The translations under genes were made by a program, and so were the position numbers. Shown here piece by piece: positions 1-8,194 of a stretch of DNA of 64,000 bases. Source of the stretch: Aphanothece cf. minutissima CCALA 015. GTDB lineage: Bacteria; Cyanobacteriota; Cyanobacteriia; PCC-6307; Cyanobiaceae. Positions within the stretch are counted from its first letter, which is position 1; each line of letters begins with the position of its first letter. Below the pieces are notes generated by a model. The model had not been told where the DNA came from, did no database searches, and saw only the letters and a program-made list of their open reading frames with translations. The DNA lies in NCBI GenBank assembly GCA_003003925.1, contig PVWP01000004.1, forward strand, positions 1 to 64,000, in the 5' to 3' direction.

Positions 1-11
1 TGGAGCTGCCC

Positions 12-39
12 AACCCCCTGCGCGAGCAGGGGGTTTTTT
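12..39 (+). terminator. Rho-independent terminator
   Basis: A perfect 9-bp stem (AACCCCCTG, 12-20, pairing with CAGGGGGTT, 27-35) with a 6-base loop is followed by a T run. It should end a transcript entering from the left of the window. The stem sides also end in AA/TT, so weak bidirectional action is possible. Confidence 0.85.
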
Positions 40-40
40 C

Positions 41-70
41 ATGGCGACGCGGTTCATGGCGACGCGGTCC
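41..70 (+). repeat. 15-bp tandem repeat
   Basis: Two adjacent 15-base copies (41-55 and 56-70) beginning ATGGCGACGCGGT differ at one base. Both copies begin with an in-frame ATG of a 49-codon reading frame that runs to 190. Confidence 0.7.
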
Positions 71-190
71 GGCTGGGCCTGGCTGAGCCTCCCCGTCGCT
101 GTGGCAGCGTGGTCTGGCGGAGTTCCGCTGCCGGCGGTCCGCTCGAGCTCCGGCCCCCATGGCTGGCCCCCACGGCACGCGACCCCATGA
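41..190 (+). CDS. possible 49-aa leader ORF (doubtful)
   Basis: A short frame opens directly after the terminator and its TGA (188-190) overlaps the ATG (187) of the HAD phosphatase as ATGA, the arrangement used for translational coupling throughout this window. The predicted peptide has a Trp/Leu/Val-rich middle and a Pro-rich end but matches no family I recognise. The frame may be chance in GC-rich DNA. I list it only because of the stop/start overlap and the duplicated start region. Confidence 0.2.
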   Translation: MATRFMATRSGWAWLSLPVAVAAWSGGVPLPAVRSSSGPHGWPPRHATP

Positions 191-1131
191 ATGCTGACGC
201 TGGCCCCGATCCCCTCCCGTCCTGGCGGGAGGGCAGCGTCAAGACGCGCCTGCTGGAGTTTGTGGCCGCCGTCAGCACCCCCGGGGACCCCGGCTGGGTA
301 GCGCCCCAGGAGCGGATCGCCGTGTTCGACAACGACGGCACGCTCTGGTCGGAGCAGCCGATGTACGTGCAGCTGGCCTTCGCCCTCCAGCGGGCCCGCA
401 GCCTGGTGGCGGAGCGCGCCGAGCTGGCCAGCCATCCGCTGGTGGCGGCGGCCCTGGCCGACGACATCGATGCCCTGATGGGCCACGGCCTGCGGGGGCT
501 GCTGGAACTGGCGGCCATCACCCACGCCGGGATGGCCGACGCGGCCTTCAGCGGCCTGGCCCGCGACTGGTTGCGGGAGGCCCGCCATCCCCAGCTGGGG
601 GTGCCGTACACCGGGCTCGTCTACCAGCCGATGCTGGAACTGCTGGCGTTTCTCCGCGCCAGGGGGTTCCGCAGCTGGATCGTGACCGGTGGGGGTGTCG
701 AGTTCGTGCGGGTGTTCGCCGAAGCGACCTACGGCATTCCCCCGGACCGGATCATCGGCTCGACGCTGCAACTGCGCTACGGCGAGGAGAACGGCCAGCC
801 GACCGTGTGGCGCGAACCCGTGGTGGACGCCATCAATGATGGCGACGCCAAGCCGCTGGGGATCGCCCGGGCCATCGGCCGCCGCCCGATCGCGGCCTTC
901 GGCAATTCCGATGGCGACCTGGCGATGCTGCGCTGGACCACCGCCGGCCCCGGCCAGCGTCTCGCCCTGCTGCTGCACCACGATGACGGCGAGCGGGAGG
1001 TGGCCTACGACCGTGCTTCCCGCTTCGGCCGGCTGGACAAGGGCCTGGATCTGGCCCGGCGCCATGGCTGGTGCTTGGTCAGCCTGCGGCGTGACTGGGA
1101 CCGGATCTTCCCTTGTTCCGCCCAGGACTGA
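187..1131 (+). CDS. HAD-superfamily phosphatase
   Basis: This 314-aa protein belongs to the haloacid dehalogenase hydrolase superfamily. Motif I is FDNDGT (about residue 46-51, nucleophile and acid/base Asp), motif II is the VTGGG stretch (about 165), the motif III lysine lies in DAKPLG, and motif IV is GNSDGD. The long helical insertion between motifs I and II fits a C1-type cap. There is no signal peptide, so it should act in the cytoplasm on a small phosphorylated metabolite that cannot be named from sequence. I chose the ATG at 187. A GTG at 109 would add 26 low-quality residues. The next gene starts 5 bases after the stop. Confidence 0.85.
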   Translation: MNADAGPDPLPSWREGSVKTRLLEFVAAVSTPGDPGWVAPQERIAVFDNDGTLWSEQPMYVQLAFALQRARSLVAERAELASHPLVAAALADDIDALMGHGLRGLLELAAITHAGMADAAFSGLARDWLREARHPQLGVPYTGLVYQPMLELLAFLRARGFRSWIVTGGGVEFVRVFAEATYGIPPDRIIGSTLQLRYGEENGQPTVWREPVVDAINDGDAKPLGIARAIGRRPIAAFGNSDGDLAMLRWTTAGPGQRLALLLHHDDGEREVAYDRASRFGRLDKGLDLARRHGWCLVSLRRDWDRIFPCSAQD

Positions 1132-1136
1132 CACCG

Positions 1137-1880
1137 ATGCGCAGCCCCTCCCCCTCCTCCACCTGGTACGCCCGCCAGAAACGGCGGCGCGCCTCGCCGT
1201 TCTTCCGGCTGCTGGATCGCTCCTTCGGTTTCCGGGTGCTGGTGGCCGCCGTGCTGTCCTTCGGATTGCTGGCCCTGGTCAACCGTTTCGAGAACTGCCA
1301 TGCCCAGGCTGGTCAGGCCGATTGTCTGACCAGCAACGTGCTGGAGATCATCAGCATCGGCACCGTCGAGTCGTTCAGCATCGTCACGGCGGCGATCTTC
1401 TATCTGCTTGAGGCCGGACAGCGCAAGGAGAAGGAACATCATGAGATGTTTGAACTCCTGCTGACCCAGGGCCAGGCCGGGGCCTCCAACAGCCTGGGTC
1501 GACTTCGGGCCCTGGAGATGTTTTCCGCCGATGGCATCTGGCAGGACGGCTTTGATCTGGAGGGATCGGATCTTGAGGGTCTGAGGATCCCGTTCAGCCG
1601 CTGGCGCGGCGCCAATTTCTGCAACACCGTGCTGCGCAACGCCGACTGCCAAGGCGCTGATCTGGCCCAGTCCGATTTCCGCCGCTCCGATCTGAGCGGG
1701 GCGAATCTCAGGGGCGCCGATCTGCGCGGCGCCAATTTCACCGGGGCGATTCTCCATCAGGCGGATCTGCGCGGCGCCCTGGTGGAGGGGGCCCAGTTCC
1801 GGGGCGCCCAGCTCAGCCGGACGCTCAGCGATGGTCCGCTCCCGGGGCTGGAGGATGGATCGGAAACGGACGCCGGCTGA
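1137..1880 (+). CDS. membrane-anchored pentapeptide-repeat protein
   Basis: The 247-aa protein has a basic N-terminus and two hydrophobic segments (about residues 29-45 and 73-90). The C-terminal half contains A(D/N)LxG-type pentapeptide repeats (GANL, GADL, GANF, QADL, GALV), expected to fold into a right-handed quadrilateral beta-helix. Such proteins are abundant in cyanobacteria and most have no assigned function. The two membrane segments suggest a display platform on the inner or thylakoid membrane. The start at 1137 lies 5 bases after the HAD gene stop, so the two are probably co-transcribed. The repeat block is too short and too membrane-linked to suggest a gyrase-protecting protein. 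Confidence 0.75.
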   Translation: MRSPSPSSTWYARQKRRRASPFFRLLDRSFGFRVLVAAVLSFGLLALVNRFENCHAQAGQADCLTSNVLEIISIGTVESFSIVTAAIFYLLEAGQRKEKEHHEMFELLLTQGQAGASNSLGRLRALEMFSADGIWQDGFDLEGSDLEGLRIPFSRWRGANFCNTVLRNADCQGADLAQSDFRRSDLSGANLRGADLRGANFTGAILHQADLRGALVEGAQFRGAQLSRTLSDGPLPGLEDGSETDAG

Positions 1881-1888
1881 GTTCAGGC

Positions 1889-2227
1889 TCAGGCGACGAG
1901 CCTGGTGAGGGCGTCCTGGGAGAGGGAAGCGTTGACGAAAGCGAGGCCCACGTAAGTGTTGAAGCCGGTGTTTCGCACCCAGCGCACCTTGGAGCGCAGG
2001 CTCAGCTTCGAGCCGGCTTCGTAGTTGCGGGCTTCGAAGATGACGGTGTCGTCCTCCTTGACGTCGAGGCTGCCCTGACGCAGGACACAGGCCCCCCGCT
2101 CGCTGACGTCACGGAGATTGACGAACACCGATTGCTTCGAGGCCAGGGTGAGGCTGACGGAGACGCCCACCGGCACATGGTGACGGGGACTGGCACGCTT
2201 CCCTTCGGGATGCTGATCCTGGGACAT
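1889..2227 (-). CDS. PilZ-domain protein
   Basis: A single-domain 112-aa PilZ protein. It carries both c-di-GMP contact motifs: RxxxR (RASPR, about residues 11-15) and DxSxxG (DVSERG, about 44-49). PilZ proteins bind cyclic di-GMP and often regulate type IV pili, motility or exopolysaccharide. It is a clear relative of the PilZ protein at 17404-17847: both share the motif spacing, a V(R/Q)WV strand and an (N/Y)NT(Y/L)VGLAF strand. It converges on the pentapeptide gene, 8 bases away. The start at 2227 (MSQDQ) is preferred to 2245. A role in the pilus systems of this window is inference. Confidence 0.85.
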   Translation of the reverse strand: MSQDQHPEGKRASPRHHVPVGVSVSLTLASKQSVFVNLRDVSERGACVLRQGSLDVKEDDTVIFEARNYEAGSKLSLRSKVRWVRNTGFNTYVGLAFVNASLSQDALTRLVA

Positions 2228-2567
2228 GAAGAGGGCACAACGCACCCCTGCCTTGAAGCGCCAGCAGGAGCAGGACAGATTCTAGGTCCGGTGCTTGGTG
2301 GCGCTACCCCCTGGCGCCCCGTCCCGGCGGCTCCCCGGCCAAGGGAGGCCGTCGCATCCGCTAGGGTCGGTAGATCCGGCAGAAGCCGGCGAACCAGTTG
2401 TTCGCCTTCGCCGGAGCCAGCACCGAGCCGCCCCGCGCTTCCTGGGGTCGGTCCACCAGGTCCAACGTCGGTCCATCAGGTCCAACAGTGGTTGCCGTGT
2501 GCGATTCCCCGCGGGGGAACGGCAGCCTCCCGGTGCGAGATCCATATCCCCTTGTCCAACCTTCCGA
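2228..2567. other. intergenic region without convincing gene
   Basis: This GC-rich stretch between the PilZ gene and a doubtful small ORF contains a tandem repeat at 2448-2487. Reading frames cross it on both strands but none shows a recognisable domain or start signal. Confidence 0.5.
2448..2487 (+). repeat. 20-bp tandem direct repeat
   Basis: Two adjacent 20-base units with core GGTCCA(C/T)CAGGTCCAAC differ at one internal base and at the last base. The 40-base block is non-coding as far as I can tell. It looks like a recent slippage duplication. Confidence 0.6.
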
Positions 2568-2738
2568 ATGAACACCCTCTCCAGGCGCCCGTCCGCCGCG
2601 ACCCGCCCCAGCTCCAGCCCCGCCGCCGGCGGCCGGGGCCCCCACGCCTACCCCTGCTGCCCCCTGGCGGCCCGGCCGGCCCGCCACGATCCCTCCCAGC
2701 ATCCCCTCACCTGGGAGGACCTGCTCGGCCGCCGCTGA
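2568..2738 (+). CDS. small hypothetical protein (doubtful)
   Basis: A 56-codon frame from ATG 2568 encodes a Ser/Pro/Ala/Arg-rich peptide ending in PLTWEDLLGRR. The composition is mostly what GC-rich DNA gives by chance, but the ordered C-terminus and the 18-base spacing to the convergent gene make a real small protein possible. No family recognised. Confidence 0.25.
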   Translation: MNTLSRRPSAATRPSSSPAAGGRGPHAYPCCPLAARPARHDPSQHPLTWEDLLGRR

Positions 2739-2756
2739 GGGCGGCGGCGTCCCTGC

Positions 2757-3281
2757 TCAATCGTCGTCGTCGTCACGGTCGCGCCGCTTGTCCAGCACGT
2801 AGACGCGGCCATCGGGGGTCACCAGCCGTTTCCCCGGCTGACGGGAGGCCCGCCAGCGATCGCGCGCTTCCTCGGCACGCCTGAGCTGCCGGGCCTGCCG
2901 GGCCTGGGCCGCCCGTACCCGCGGCGCGTAGGTGTTGCGGTACCAGTCGTCCTGCACGAACAGCACCGGCACGGTGCAGGCCTGGTAGAGCCCGCAGTAA
3001 CGGCCCCAGTCGCGGGCCTGCTGGGGGGGTACCCGCAGGTAGATGGGCGCGATCGCGGACTGCCCCCAGCGGTCGCTGCCCAAGGCCGGCCTGGCGATCA
3101 CCGGGCCGTAACCGAGCACCGGCGGTGGGGCCAGGTTGCCGATGGTGATCCGGCCGAAGTAGCCGGACTGCCCCAGGGGCACGGTCAGGGAGGTCTGGGC
3201 CTGGACCGGGGCGTAGACGATTCCGGCGCCGCAGACCACCACCAGGGCGGCGTGGAGCAGGCGGGAGGAACGGCTGATCAT
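2757..3281 (-). CDS. secreted hypothetical protein
   Basis: A 174-aa protein with a classical signal peptide (basic MISRSSR start, hydrophobic core, cleavage near VQAQ, about residue 29). The mature part has Pro-rich strands, a central segment with two cysteines (GRYCGLYQAC) that could form a disulfide, then an Arg/Ala-rich helix and a very acidic/basic tail ending in Asp. Its export signal and cysteines indicate a periplasmic location. I do not recognise the family or function. It lies upstream of nothing obviously related; the next minus-strand gene ends 44 bases before it. Confidence 0.7.
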   Translation of the reverse strand: MISRSSRLLHAALVVVCGAGIVYAPVQAQTSLTVPLGQSGYFGRITIGNLAPPPVLGYGPVIARPALGSDRWGQSAIAPIYLRVPPQQARDWGRYCGLYQACTVPVLFVQDDWYRNTYAPRVRAAQARQARQLRRAEEARDRWRASRQPGKRLVTPDGRVYVLDKRRDRDDDDD

Positions 3282-3325
3282 GGCGGAAGCTCCGTGGCCC
3301 CACCAGGCAAACGCCCCCGTATGAC

Positions 3326-4291
3326 TCAGTCCTGACCGGGGCGAGGGCCATCTGTGACTGGACGTGACAGCTCCCTGCCGGTGGCGTGGATCCGGGCGAG
3401 CCCATCGGCCGCCCGCACCACCAGGGTGTGGCGCTCCACCAGGGCCGCCAGGTCGTCGTAGCCCCCGCCGATGACGGTGGCCACCGGCAGGCGGCGCCGC
3501 AGGGCGGCATCGATCACCAGCCGGTCCCGCCGGTACAGGCCGTCATCGCTGAGCTCCAGCCGGCCGAGGCGGTCGTGCCGGTGGGGATCGACGCCGGCGT
3601 TGTAGAGCACCAGATCCGGACGCACCTGATCCAGCAGATCCGGCAGGGTCCGCTCCAGGGTCCGCAGGTAGGCGTCATCCCCGACGCCGTCCTCCAGGGC
3701 CAGGTCGAGGTCGCCCGTCTGCTTGTGCAGGGGGAAGTTGCTGGCCGCGTGCATCGAGAAGGTGAACACACGGGGGTCGCCGGTGAAGATCGCCGCCGTG
3801 CCGTCGCCCTGGTGCACGTCCAGATCCACCACCAGCAGCTGCCGCACCAGGCCCTCGGCCAGCAGCACCCGGGCCGCCACGGCGCAGTCGTTGAAGATGC
3901 AGAAACCGCTGCCGTGCAGGGGGAAGGCGTGGTGGGTGCCGCCGGCCAGGTGGCAGGCCAGGCCGTGGCGCAGGGCCAGCCGGGCCGTGAGCACGGTGCC
4001 CCCCACCGCCAGCCAGCTGCGGCGGACCAGGGGTTCCGACACCGGCAGCCCGATGCGGCGCACCTCCTGGGGGGTGAGCAGTCCCCGGGAGAAGGCCTCG
4101 TGGTAGCCGCGTCCATGCACCAGCTCCAGCCAGCGGCGCGGCGCCGGCAGGGGCTGGTGGATCTGCTCCGGGCGGGCCAGCTCCAGCTGCTCCAGCCGCT
4201 CCTTCAGCAGCCGGAACTTCTGCATCGGGAAGCGATGGCCGCTGGGCAGGGGGACCGCATAGGCCGGGTGATACACCAGCGGGGGCCCCAT
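3326..4291 (-). CDS. histone-deacetylase-family amidohydrolase
   Basis: A 321-aa arginase/deacetylase-fold enzyme. Landmarks of the zinc amidohydrolase site are visible: GGTHHAF (tandem His), FND, the metal ligands in DLDVHQGDGT, NAGVDPH, and GGGY near the C-terminus. Bacterial members remove acetyl groups from small molecules such as acetylpolyamines or from acetyl-lysine; the substrate here is unknown. I placed the start at 4291, where ATG overlaps the TGA of the upstream DUF3598 gene (ATGA); the open frame extends further upstream but with shadow-like Arg/Gly/Pro composition. Coupling to DUF3598 suggests co-expression, not necessarily one pathway. Confidence 0.88.
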   Translation of the reverse strand: MGPPLVYHPAYAVPLPSGHRFPMQKFRLLKERLEQLELARPEQIHQPLPAPRRWLELVHGRGYHEAFSRGLLTPQEVRRIGLPVSEPLVRRSWLAVGGTVLTARLALRHGLACHLAGGTHHAFPLHGSGFCIFNDCAVAARVLLAEGLVRQLLVVDLDVHQGDGTAAIFTGDPRVFTFSMHAASNFPLHKQTGDLDLALEDGVGDDAYLRTLERTLPDLLDQVRPDLVLYNAGVDPHRHDRLGRLELSDDGLYRRDRLVIDAALRRRLPVATVIGGGYDDLAALVERHTLVVRAADGLARIHATGRELSRPVTDGPRPGQD

Positions 4292-4944
4292 CAGTCCGGC
4301 GCCAGCGGCTCCAGCAGACCGTAGGGGGTGTAGCGGCGCTCGATCCGGCAGAGGGGGCCGTCGGCAGGCTGCCAGCTGAGGGCCACCCGCACGGGCCCCG
4401 CTTGGCCGGGCCCAGGGGCGATGATCACCTCGACGTCGTCGTCCAGGCGCCAGCGGCTGCCGCCGGCCTCCCCTGGGGCGATGCTCTCGATGACGGCGAC
4501 CAGCGGCGTGGCGGGGCCGCCGTCGGCGAGGCCGGGCCGCCATTCCCTGGCATAGGTGAAGCTCTCCAGCCGCTCGACGCTATGGCGCAGCACCACGCGC
4601 CGGCGCCGCTCGCCCTGGACGACGCAGAGTTCGGCGATCCAGGGCCAGGGGCCCATCCGGTCCATGCCCAGGCTCCAGTGGCCGGCGGCGCTGATCTGCA
4701 TCGCTGCCGGCGGCTCCCGGAAGCGCATCGGCACGGTGCGGCCGGAGTTGAGGTAGGTGAGGGCCGCCTCGATGGTGCCGTCCTCGTCGCTCACCCGCAG
4801 GCGGGTGGGGAAGCGCTCGATCTCGCGGCCATCGGGTCCGAGCCGGTGGAACAGGCCCTCCCAGCAGCCGCCGTTCACCTCCAGCAACCTCTGACGGGGC
4901 GGGGCGCTCAAGGGCATGGCACGTGGGGAAGGGGTGTCCAGCAT
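4291..4944 (-). CDS. DUF3598-family protein
   Basis: A 217-aa protein beginning near LLEVNGGCWEG followed by a beta-rich body, the layout of the cyanobacterial DUF3598 (PF12204) lipocalin-like family. Such folds bind lipophilic ligands, and related cyanobacterial lipocalins act in bilin attachment, but this family has no settled role. No signal peptide or membrane segment is seen, so it should be cytoplasmic. It is the first gene of a two-gene unit with the deacetylase-family gene (ATGA overlap). Confidence 0.65.
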   Translation of the reverse strand: MLDTPSPRAMPLSAPPRQRLLEVNGGCWEGLFHRLGPDGREIERFPTRLRVSDEDGTIEAALTYLNSGRTVPMRFREPPAAMQISAAGHWSLGMDRMGPWPWIAELCVVQGERRRRVVLRHSVERLESFTYAREWRPGLADGGPATPLVAVIESIAPGEAGGSRWRLDDDVEVIIAPGPGQAGPVRVALSWQPADGPLCRIERRYTPYGLLEPLAPD

Positions 4945-5008
4945 GGCGACAACAGACCCGCCGGCGGGGGCTGCGCTCTGGGGTCAGCGCTCAGCAGAGG
5001 GCCAGCGC

Positions 5009-6292
5009 TCAGCCGATGGCCAGAGGGCGGGGCTGGGCCTGCCGCGGCGGTGCCGGTAGCCGGGTGCTCACCAGCCAGGCGAGCCCCACCAGCAGGGCCG
5101 AGCTCCACAGGCAGGCCTGCAGGCCGCCCACCAGGAACAGGGCGCCCGAGAGCACGGTGCCGAGCAGGCGGCCACCGGCGTTGGCCATGTAATAGAAGCC
5201 CACGTTCAGGCTCACCGATTCGGCATCGGTGTAGGCCAGGATCATGTAGCTGTGGATCGAGGAATTCATGGCGAACACCACCCCGAAGGCCGCCAGTCCC
5301 ACCACCACGGCCACACCGGGATTCCCCACCTCGCGCCAGAGCGCGATGGCGATCAGGGCCGGAATGGCGGTGAGCAGTCCGCTCCAGAAGGTCACGGCGG
5401 AGACGCCCGGCGGCGCGGTCTGGCCCCAGCGGCGCCGCAGGGCCGGGGCCGATCCCTGCACGAGGCCGTAGCCGATCACCCACAGCCCCATGAAGCCGCC
5501 CACCTCCCAGTAGCGCCAGCCGAGGCTGGTCTGCAGGAACACCGGCAGGGCCACCACGAACCAGACATCCCTGGCACCGAAGAGGAAGAACCGGGCCAGG
5601 GAGATGCGATTGATGCCGGGGGACTTGGAGAACAGGGAGGTGAAGGCGGGCTTCTGTTTCATGCGGCCGATCTCCCCGGGCAGCACCAGGGTGAACAGGA
5701 AGGCCAGGAACAGGCCGGCGGCCATGGCGCCGACGGCGGCGTTGAAGCCGATCGTGGCCAGCAGCAGGCCGCCGAGGAAGAACCCCACCCCCTTGAGGGC
5801 GTTCTTGGAGCCGGTGAGAATCGCCACCCACTGGAACAGCTGGCTCTCGCCCTTGTCGTGGTCGTCGGGGGTTTCCGGCACCACCGACTTGATGGCACTT
5901 TTGGCGCTCATCTTGTTGAGATCCTTGGCGATGCCGCTGAGGGCCTGGGCCACCATCACGTAGGCCACGCTCCACCATTTCGGCCAGCTGTCAGCGACGG
6001 GCACCAGCATCAGCAGGGCCGCCACCTGCATCAGGGTGCCGGTCCAGAGGGTGAGGCGCAGGCCGAAGCGGGCCCCCAGCCAGCCGCCGCAGAGGTTGGT
6101 GATGATGCCGAAGAACTCGTAGAAGAGGAACAGAAAGGCGATCTCCAGGGTGCTGTAGCCCAGCGATCGGAAGTGGAACACCACCAGCATCCGCAGGGCG
6201 CCGTCGGTGAGGGTGAAACACCAGTAGTTGGCCGTGACGATGGCGTACTGCTGCAGGGCCGTGAGCGGCCGGCCGGGGAGGGGCGGATGCAT
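5009..6292 (-). CDS. arsJ: ArsJ-type organoarsenical efflux MFS permease
   Basis: A 427-aa major facilitator with about 12 hydrophobic segments. Its N-terminus (YAIVTANYWCFTLTDGALRML) and the conserved SGIAKDLNKMSAKSA loop are characteristic of ArsJ. ArsJ exports 1-arseno-3-phosphoglycerate, the unstable product made when glyceraldehyde-3-phosphate dehydrogenase uses arsenate instead of phosphate; it then breaks down outside, so the pair is an arsenate-resistance pathway. The partner dehydrogenase gene lies 6 bases upstream on the same strand, and arsR is divergent. This context makes the assignment firm. Induction by arsenite through ArsR is expected. Confidence 0.93.
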   Translation of the reverse strand: MHPPLPGRPLTALQQYAIVTANYWCFTLTDGALRMLVVFHFRSLGYSTLEIAFLFLFYEFFGIITNLCGGWLGARFGLRLTLWTGTLMQVAALLMLVPVADSWPKWWSVAYVMVAQALSGIAKDLNKMSAKSAIKSVVPETPDDHDKGESQLFQWVAILTGSKNALKGVGFFLGGLLLATIGFNAAVGAMAAGLFLAFLFTLVLPGEIGRMKQKPAFTSLFSKSPGINRISLARFFLFGARDVWFVVALPVFLQTSLGWRYWEVGGFMGLWVIGYGLVQGSAPALRRRWGQTAPPGVSAVTFWSGLLTAIPALIAIALWREVGNPGVAVVVGLAAFGVVFAMNSSIHSYMILAYTDAESVSLNVGFYYMANAGGRLLGTVLSGALFLVGGLQACLWSSALLVGLAWLVSTRLPAPPRQAQPRPLAIG

Positions 6293-6298
6293 CGCCGC

Positions 6299-7339
6299 TC
6301 ACTCCGCCCGGGCGGCATCCAGGGCCGCCACATGGCAGGCCAGATCCGCCATCCGGCAGCTGTAGCCCCACTCGTTGTCGTACCAGGCGTACACCTTCAG
6401 CTGGGTGCCGCCCGTCACCATCGTCGAGAGGGCATCGACGATCGAACTGCGGCTGTCGTTGAGATAGTCGACCGACACCAGCGGCCGCTCCTCGTAGCCC
6501 AGGATGCCCAGCAGGGGCCCCGCCGCCGCCGCCGCGAAGGCGCCGTTCACCTCCTCCACCGTCACCGGGCGCTCGAGTTCGAACACCGCATCGGTGAGCG
6601 AGGCATTGAGCAGGGGCACCCGCACGGCGTGGCCGTTGAGCTTGCCCTGCAGCTCAGGGAAGATCAGGCCGATCGCCCTGGCCGAGCCGGTGGTGGTGGG
6701 AATCAGGCTCTGGCTGCAGGAGCGGGCCCGGCGCAGATCGCTCTTGAAGCTGTCGATCACCACCTGGGTGTTGGTGACGTTGTGCAGGGTGGTGATCGAG
6801 CCATGGCGGATGCCGAAGCTCTCGTGCACCACCTTCACCACCGGCGCCAGGCAGTTGGTGGTGCAGGAGGCGGCGGTGAGGATCCGGTGCCGGTCCGGCA
6901 CGTAGGTGCCGTGGTTGATGCCGAAGACGATGTTGGGGATCTCCACCCCGTCCAGCTCGCCCTTCACTGGGCAGGCCACGATCACCCGCTTCACGCCGCC
7001 CTGGTGCAGGGAGGGGGCGAGGGTTTCGGGGGTCTTGACCTTGCCGCTGCACTCGAGCACCAGCTCCACCCCCGCCGCCTGCCAGGGCACCAGGGCCGGA
7101 TCGCTCCCCCGCGACCAGCCCACCCGGCTCCCCTCGACCGTGAACCCCCCGCCGTCGGCCTCGGCCGCCACCGCCCGGTTCCAGCGGCCGTGCACCGAGT
7201 CGAATTCGAGCAGATGGGCGGCGGCGGCGGCGTCCCCGGCGCTGTCATTAACGTGAACCAGCTCCAGGCCCGGCCGCCCCCAGAGGGCCCGGAACACCAG
7301 GCGACCGATCCGCCCAAACCCGTTGATGCCGATCCTCAC
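6299..7339 (-). CDS. ArsJ-associated glyceraldehyde-3-phosphate dehydrogenase
   Basis: A 346-aa GAPDH. The NAD(P)-binding start is [11 protein letters not shown], the catalytic cysteine is in ASCTTNC (about residue 155), and the C-terminal WYDNEWGYS signature is present. Linked to arsJ, it most likely makes 1-arseno-3-phosphoglycerate from arsenate and glyceraldehyde-3-phosphate, rather than serving the Calvin cycle. I chose the GTG at 7339 because the family starts (M)RIGINGFG and an AAGG ribosome-binding sequence precedes it. The upstream open frame would cross the operator and the arsR start. First gene of the arsJ operon. Confidence 0.9.
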   Translation of the reverse strand: MRIGINGFGRIGRLVFRALWGRPGLELVHVNDSAGDAAAAAHLLEFDSVHGRWNRAVAAEADGGGFTVEGSRVGWSRGSDPALVPWQAAGVELVLECSGKVKTPETLAPSLHQGGVKRVIVACPVKGELDGVEIPNIVFGINHGTYVPDRHRILTAASCTTNCLAPVVKVVHESFGIRHGSITTLHNVTNTQVVIDSFKSDLRRARSCSQSLIPTTTGSARAIGLIFPELQGKLNGHAVRVPLLNASLTDAVFELERPVTVEEVNGAFAAAAAGPLLGILGYEERPLVSVDYLNDSRSSIVDALSTMVTGGTQLKVYAWYDNEWGYSCRMADLACHVAALDAARAE

Positions 7340-7369
7340 AGCCCTTGCCCCGACTGGCTCCACCCTCGC

Positions 7370-7389
7370 ATCAACCAAAATTGATTGAT
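7370..7389. promoter_or_regulatory. candidate ArsR operator
   Basis: An inverted repeat ATCAA-N6-TTGAT (7370-7385) with an extra overlapping TTGAT (7385-7389) lies between the divergent GAPDH/arsJ and arsR genes, in a short AT-rich patch. It ends 2 bases before the arsR ATG and 30 bases upstream of the GAPDH start, so ArsR bound here could repress both directions. The palindrome is seen; its function is inference from location. Confidence 0.65.
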
Positions 7390-7391
7390 TT

Positions 7392-7745
7392 ATGGCCGGG
7401 TTAAGGACCATCGCTTCTCCGCCGATCGCCGACGCTTCGGCGCCCCTGGAGGCCGAGGAGGCGCGCCTGCTGCTGCGGGCCCTGGCCGATCCGATCCGCC
7501 TGCAGGTGATCGAGGCCCTGGGCAGCGGCGAGCGCTGCGTCTGCGACCTCACCACCGACCTGGGCCTGGCCCAGTCGAAGCTGTCGTTCCACCTCAAGGT
7601 GCTGAAGGAAACAGGTCTGCTGGCCGACCGCCAGAGTGGCCGCTGGGTGTACTACCGCCTGCAGCCGGAAGCCCTGGAGCGCCTGCGGGCCTGGCTTGCC
7701 GCCCTGGCCGCCAGCTGCACCGCACCGGCCGAACCCTGCGGCTGA
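7392..7745 (+). CDS. arsR: ArsR-family arsenic-responsive repressor
   Basis: A 117-aa winged-helix repressor. The alpha-3 metal site is RCVCDLT (two cysteines, about residues 47 and 49), followed by the recognition helix region [11 protein letters not shown] and a beta-hairpin GRWVYYRL. Two further cysteines near the C-terminus (SC and PCG) could contribute arsenite ligands. It should release DNA upon As(III)/Sb(III) binding. It is divergent from the arsJ operon. The ATG at 7392 lies only 2 bases beyond the operator palindrome, and no other in-frame start exists before the domain, so a leaderless or very short-leader mRNA is likely. Confidence 0.92.
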   Translation: MAGLRTIASPPIADASAPLEAEEARLLLRALADPIRLQVIEALGSGERCVCDLTTDLGLAQSKLSFHLKVLKETGLLADRQSGRWVYYRLQPEALERLRAWLAALAASCTAPAEPCG

Positions 7746-7789
7746 AGGCCCGAACGGCGTCATGCTGGAGGCCGGCACCGGCCCTCCCC

Positions 7790-8194
7790 ATGCTGCGCTT
7801 CCTCCTCAACGTCCTCTGGTTCCTGCTCGGGGGCTTCGTGATGGGCCTGGGCTGGTGGCTGGCCGGCCTGGTGGCGGCGATCACGATCGTGGGGATCCCC
7901 TGGGCCCGGGCCTGCTTCGTGATCGGCAATTTCTCCTTCTGGCCATTCGGCTACGAGGCCGTCAGCCGCCGCGAGCTCACCGGCCGGATGGATTTCGGCA
8001 CCGGCCCCCTGGGGCTGGTCGGCAACGTGATCTGGTTCCTGCTGGCCGGCTGGTGGCTGGCGATCGGCCACCTCAGCGCCGCGGTGGCCTGTTTCGTGAC
8101 GATCGTGGGCATCCCCTTCGGCATCCAGCACATCAAGCTGGCCCTGATCGCCCTGGCCCCGATCGGTCTGCAGGTGGTGCCGGTGCGGCGCTAG
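7790..8194 (+). CDS. YccF-domain inner-membrane protein
   Basis: A 134-aa protein with two tandem copies of the YccF motif, each a hydrophobic pair of helices with an (I/T)IVGIP turn (ITIVGIPWAR and VTIVGIPFG). YccF proteins are small membrane proteins of unknown function, sometimes proposed to be transport or stress related. The start at 7790 gives the usual MLRFLLNVLW beginning. The stop overlaps the end of the convergent PIN-domain gene by the palindromic CTAG. Confidence 0.9.
   Translation: MLRFLLNVLWFLLGGFVMGLGWWLAGLVAAITIVGIPWARACFVIGNFSFWPFGYEAVSRRELTGRMDFGTGPLGLVGNVIWFLLAGWWLAIGHLSAAVACFVTIVGIPFGIQHIKLALIALAPIGLQVVPVRR

Noticed and set aside
1113..1880. Quinolone-resistance (MfpA/Qnr-like) pentapeptide protein
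   Set aside because: The repeat block is short and follows two membrane segments, unlike soluble gyrase-binding proteins.
5009..7339. Housekeeping GAPDH (gap2)
   Set aside because: Linkage with arsJ and arsR points to the arsenate-specific dehydrogenase; I do not assign a Calvin-cycle role.
5252..7384. 710-codon plus-strand frame opposite arsJ and the GAPDH gene
   Set aside because: It is the antisense shadow of two well-supported genes, rich in His/Gln/Gly as expected from GC-rich reverse complements.
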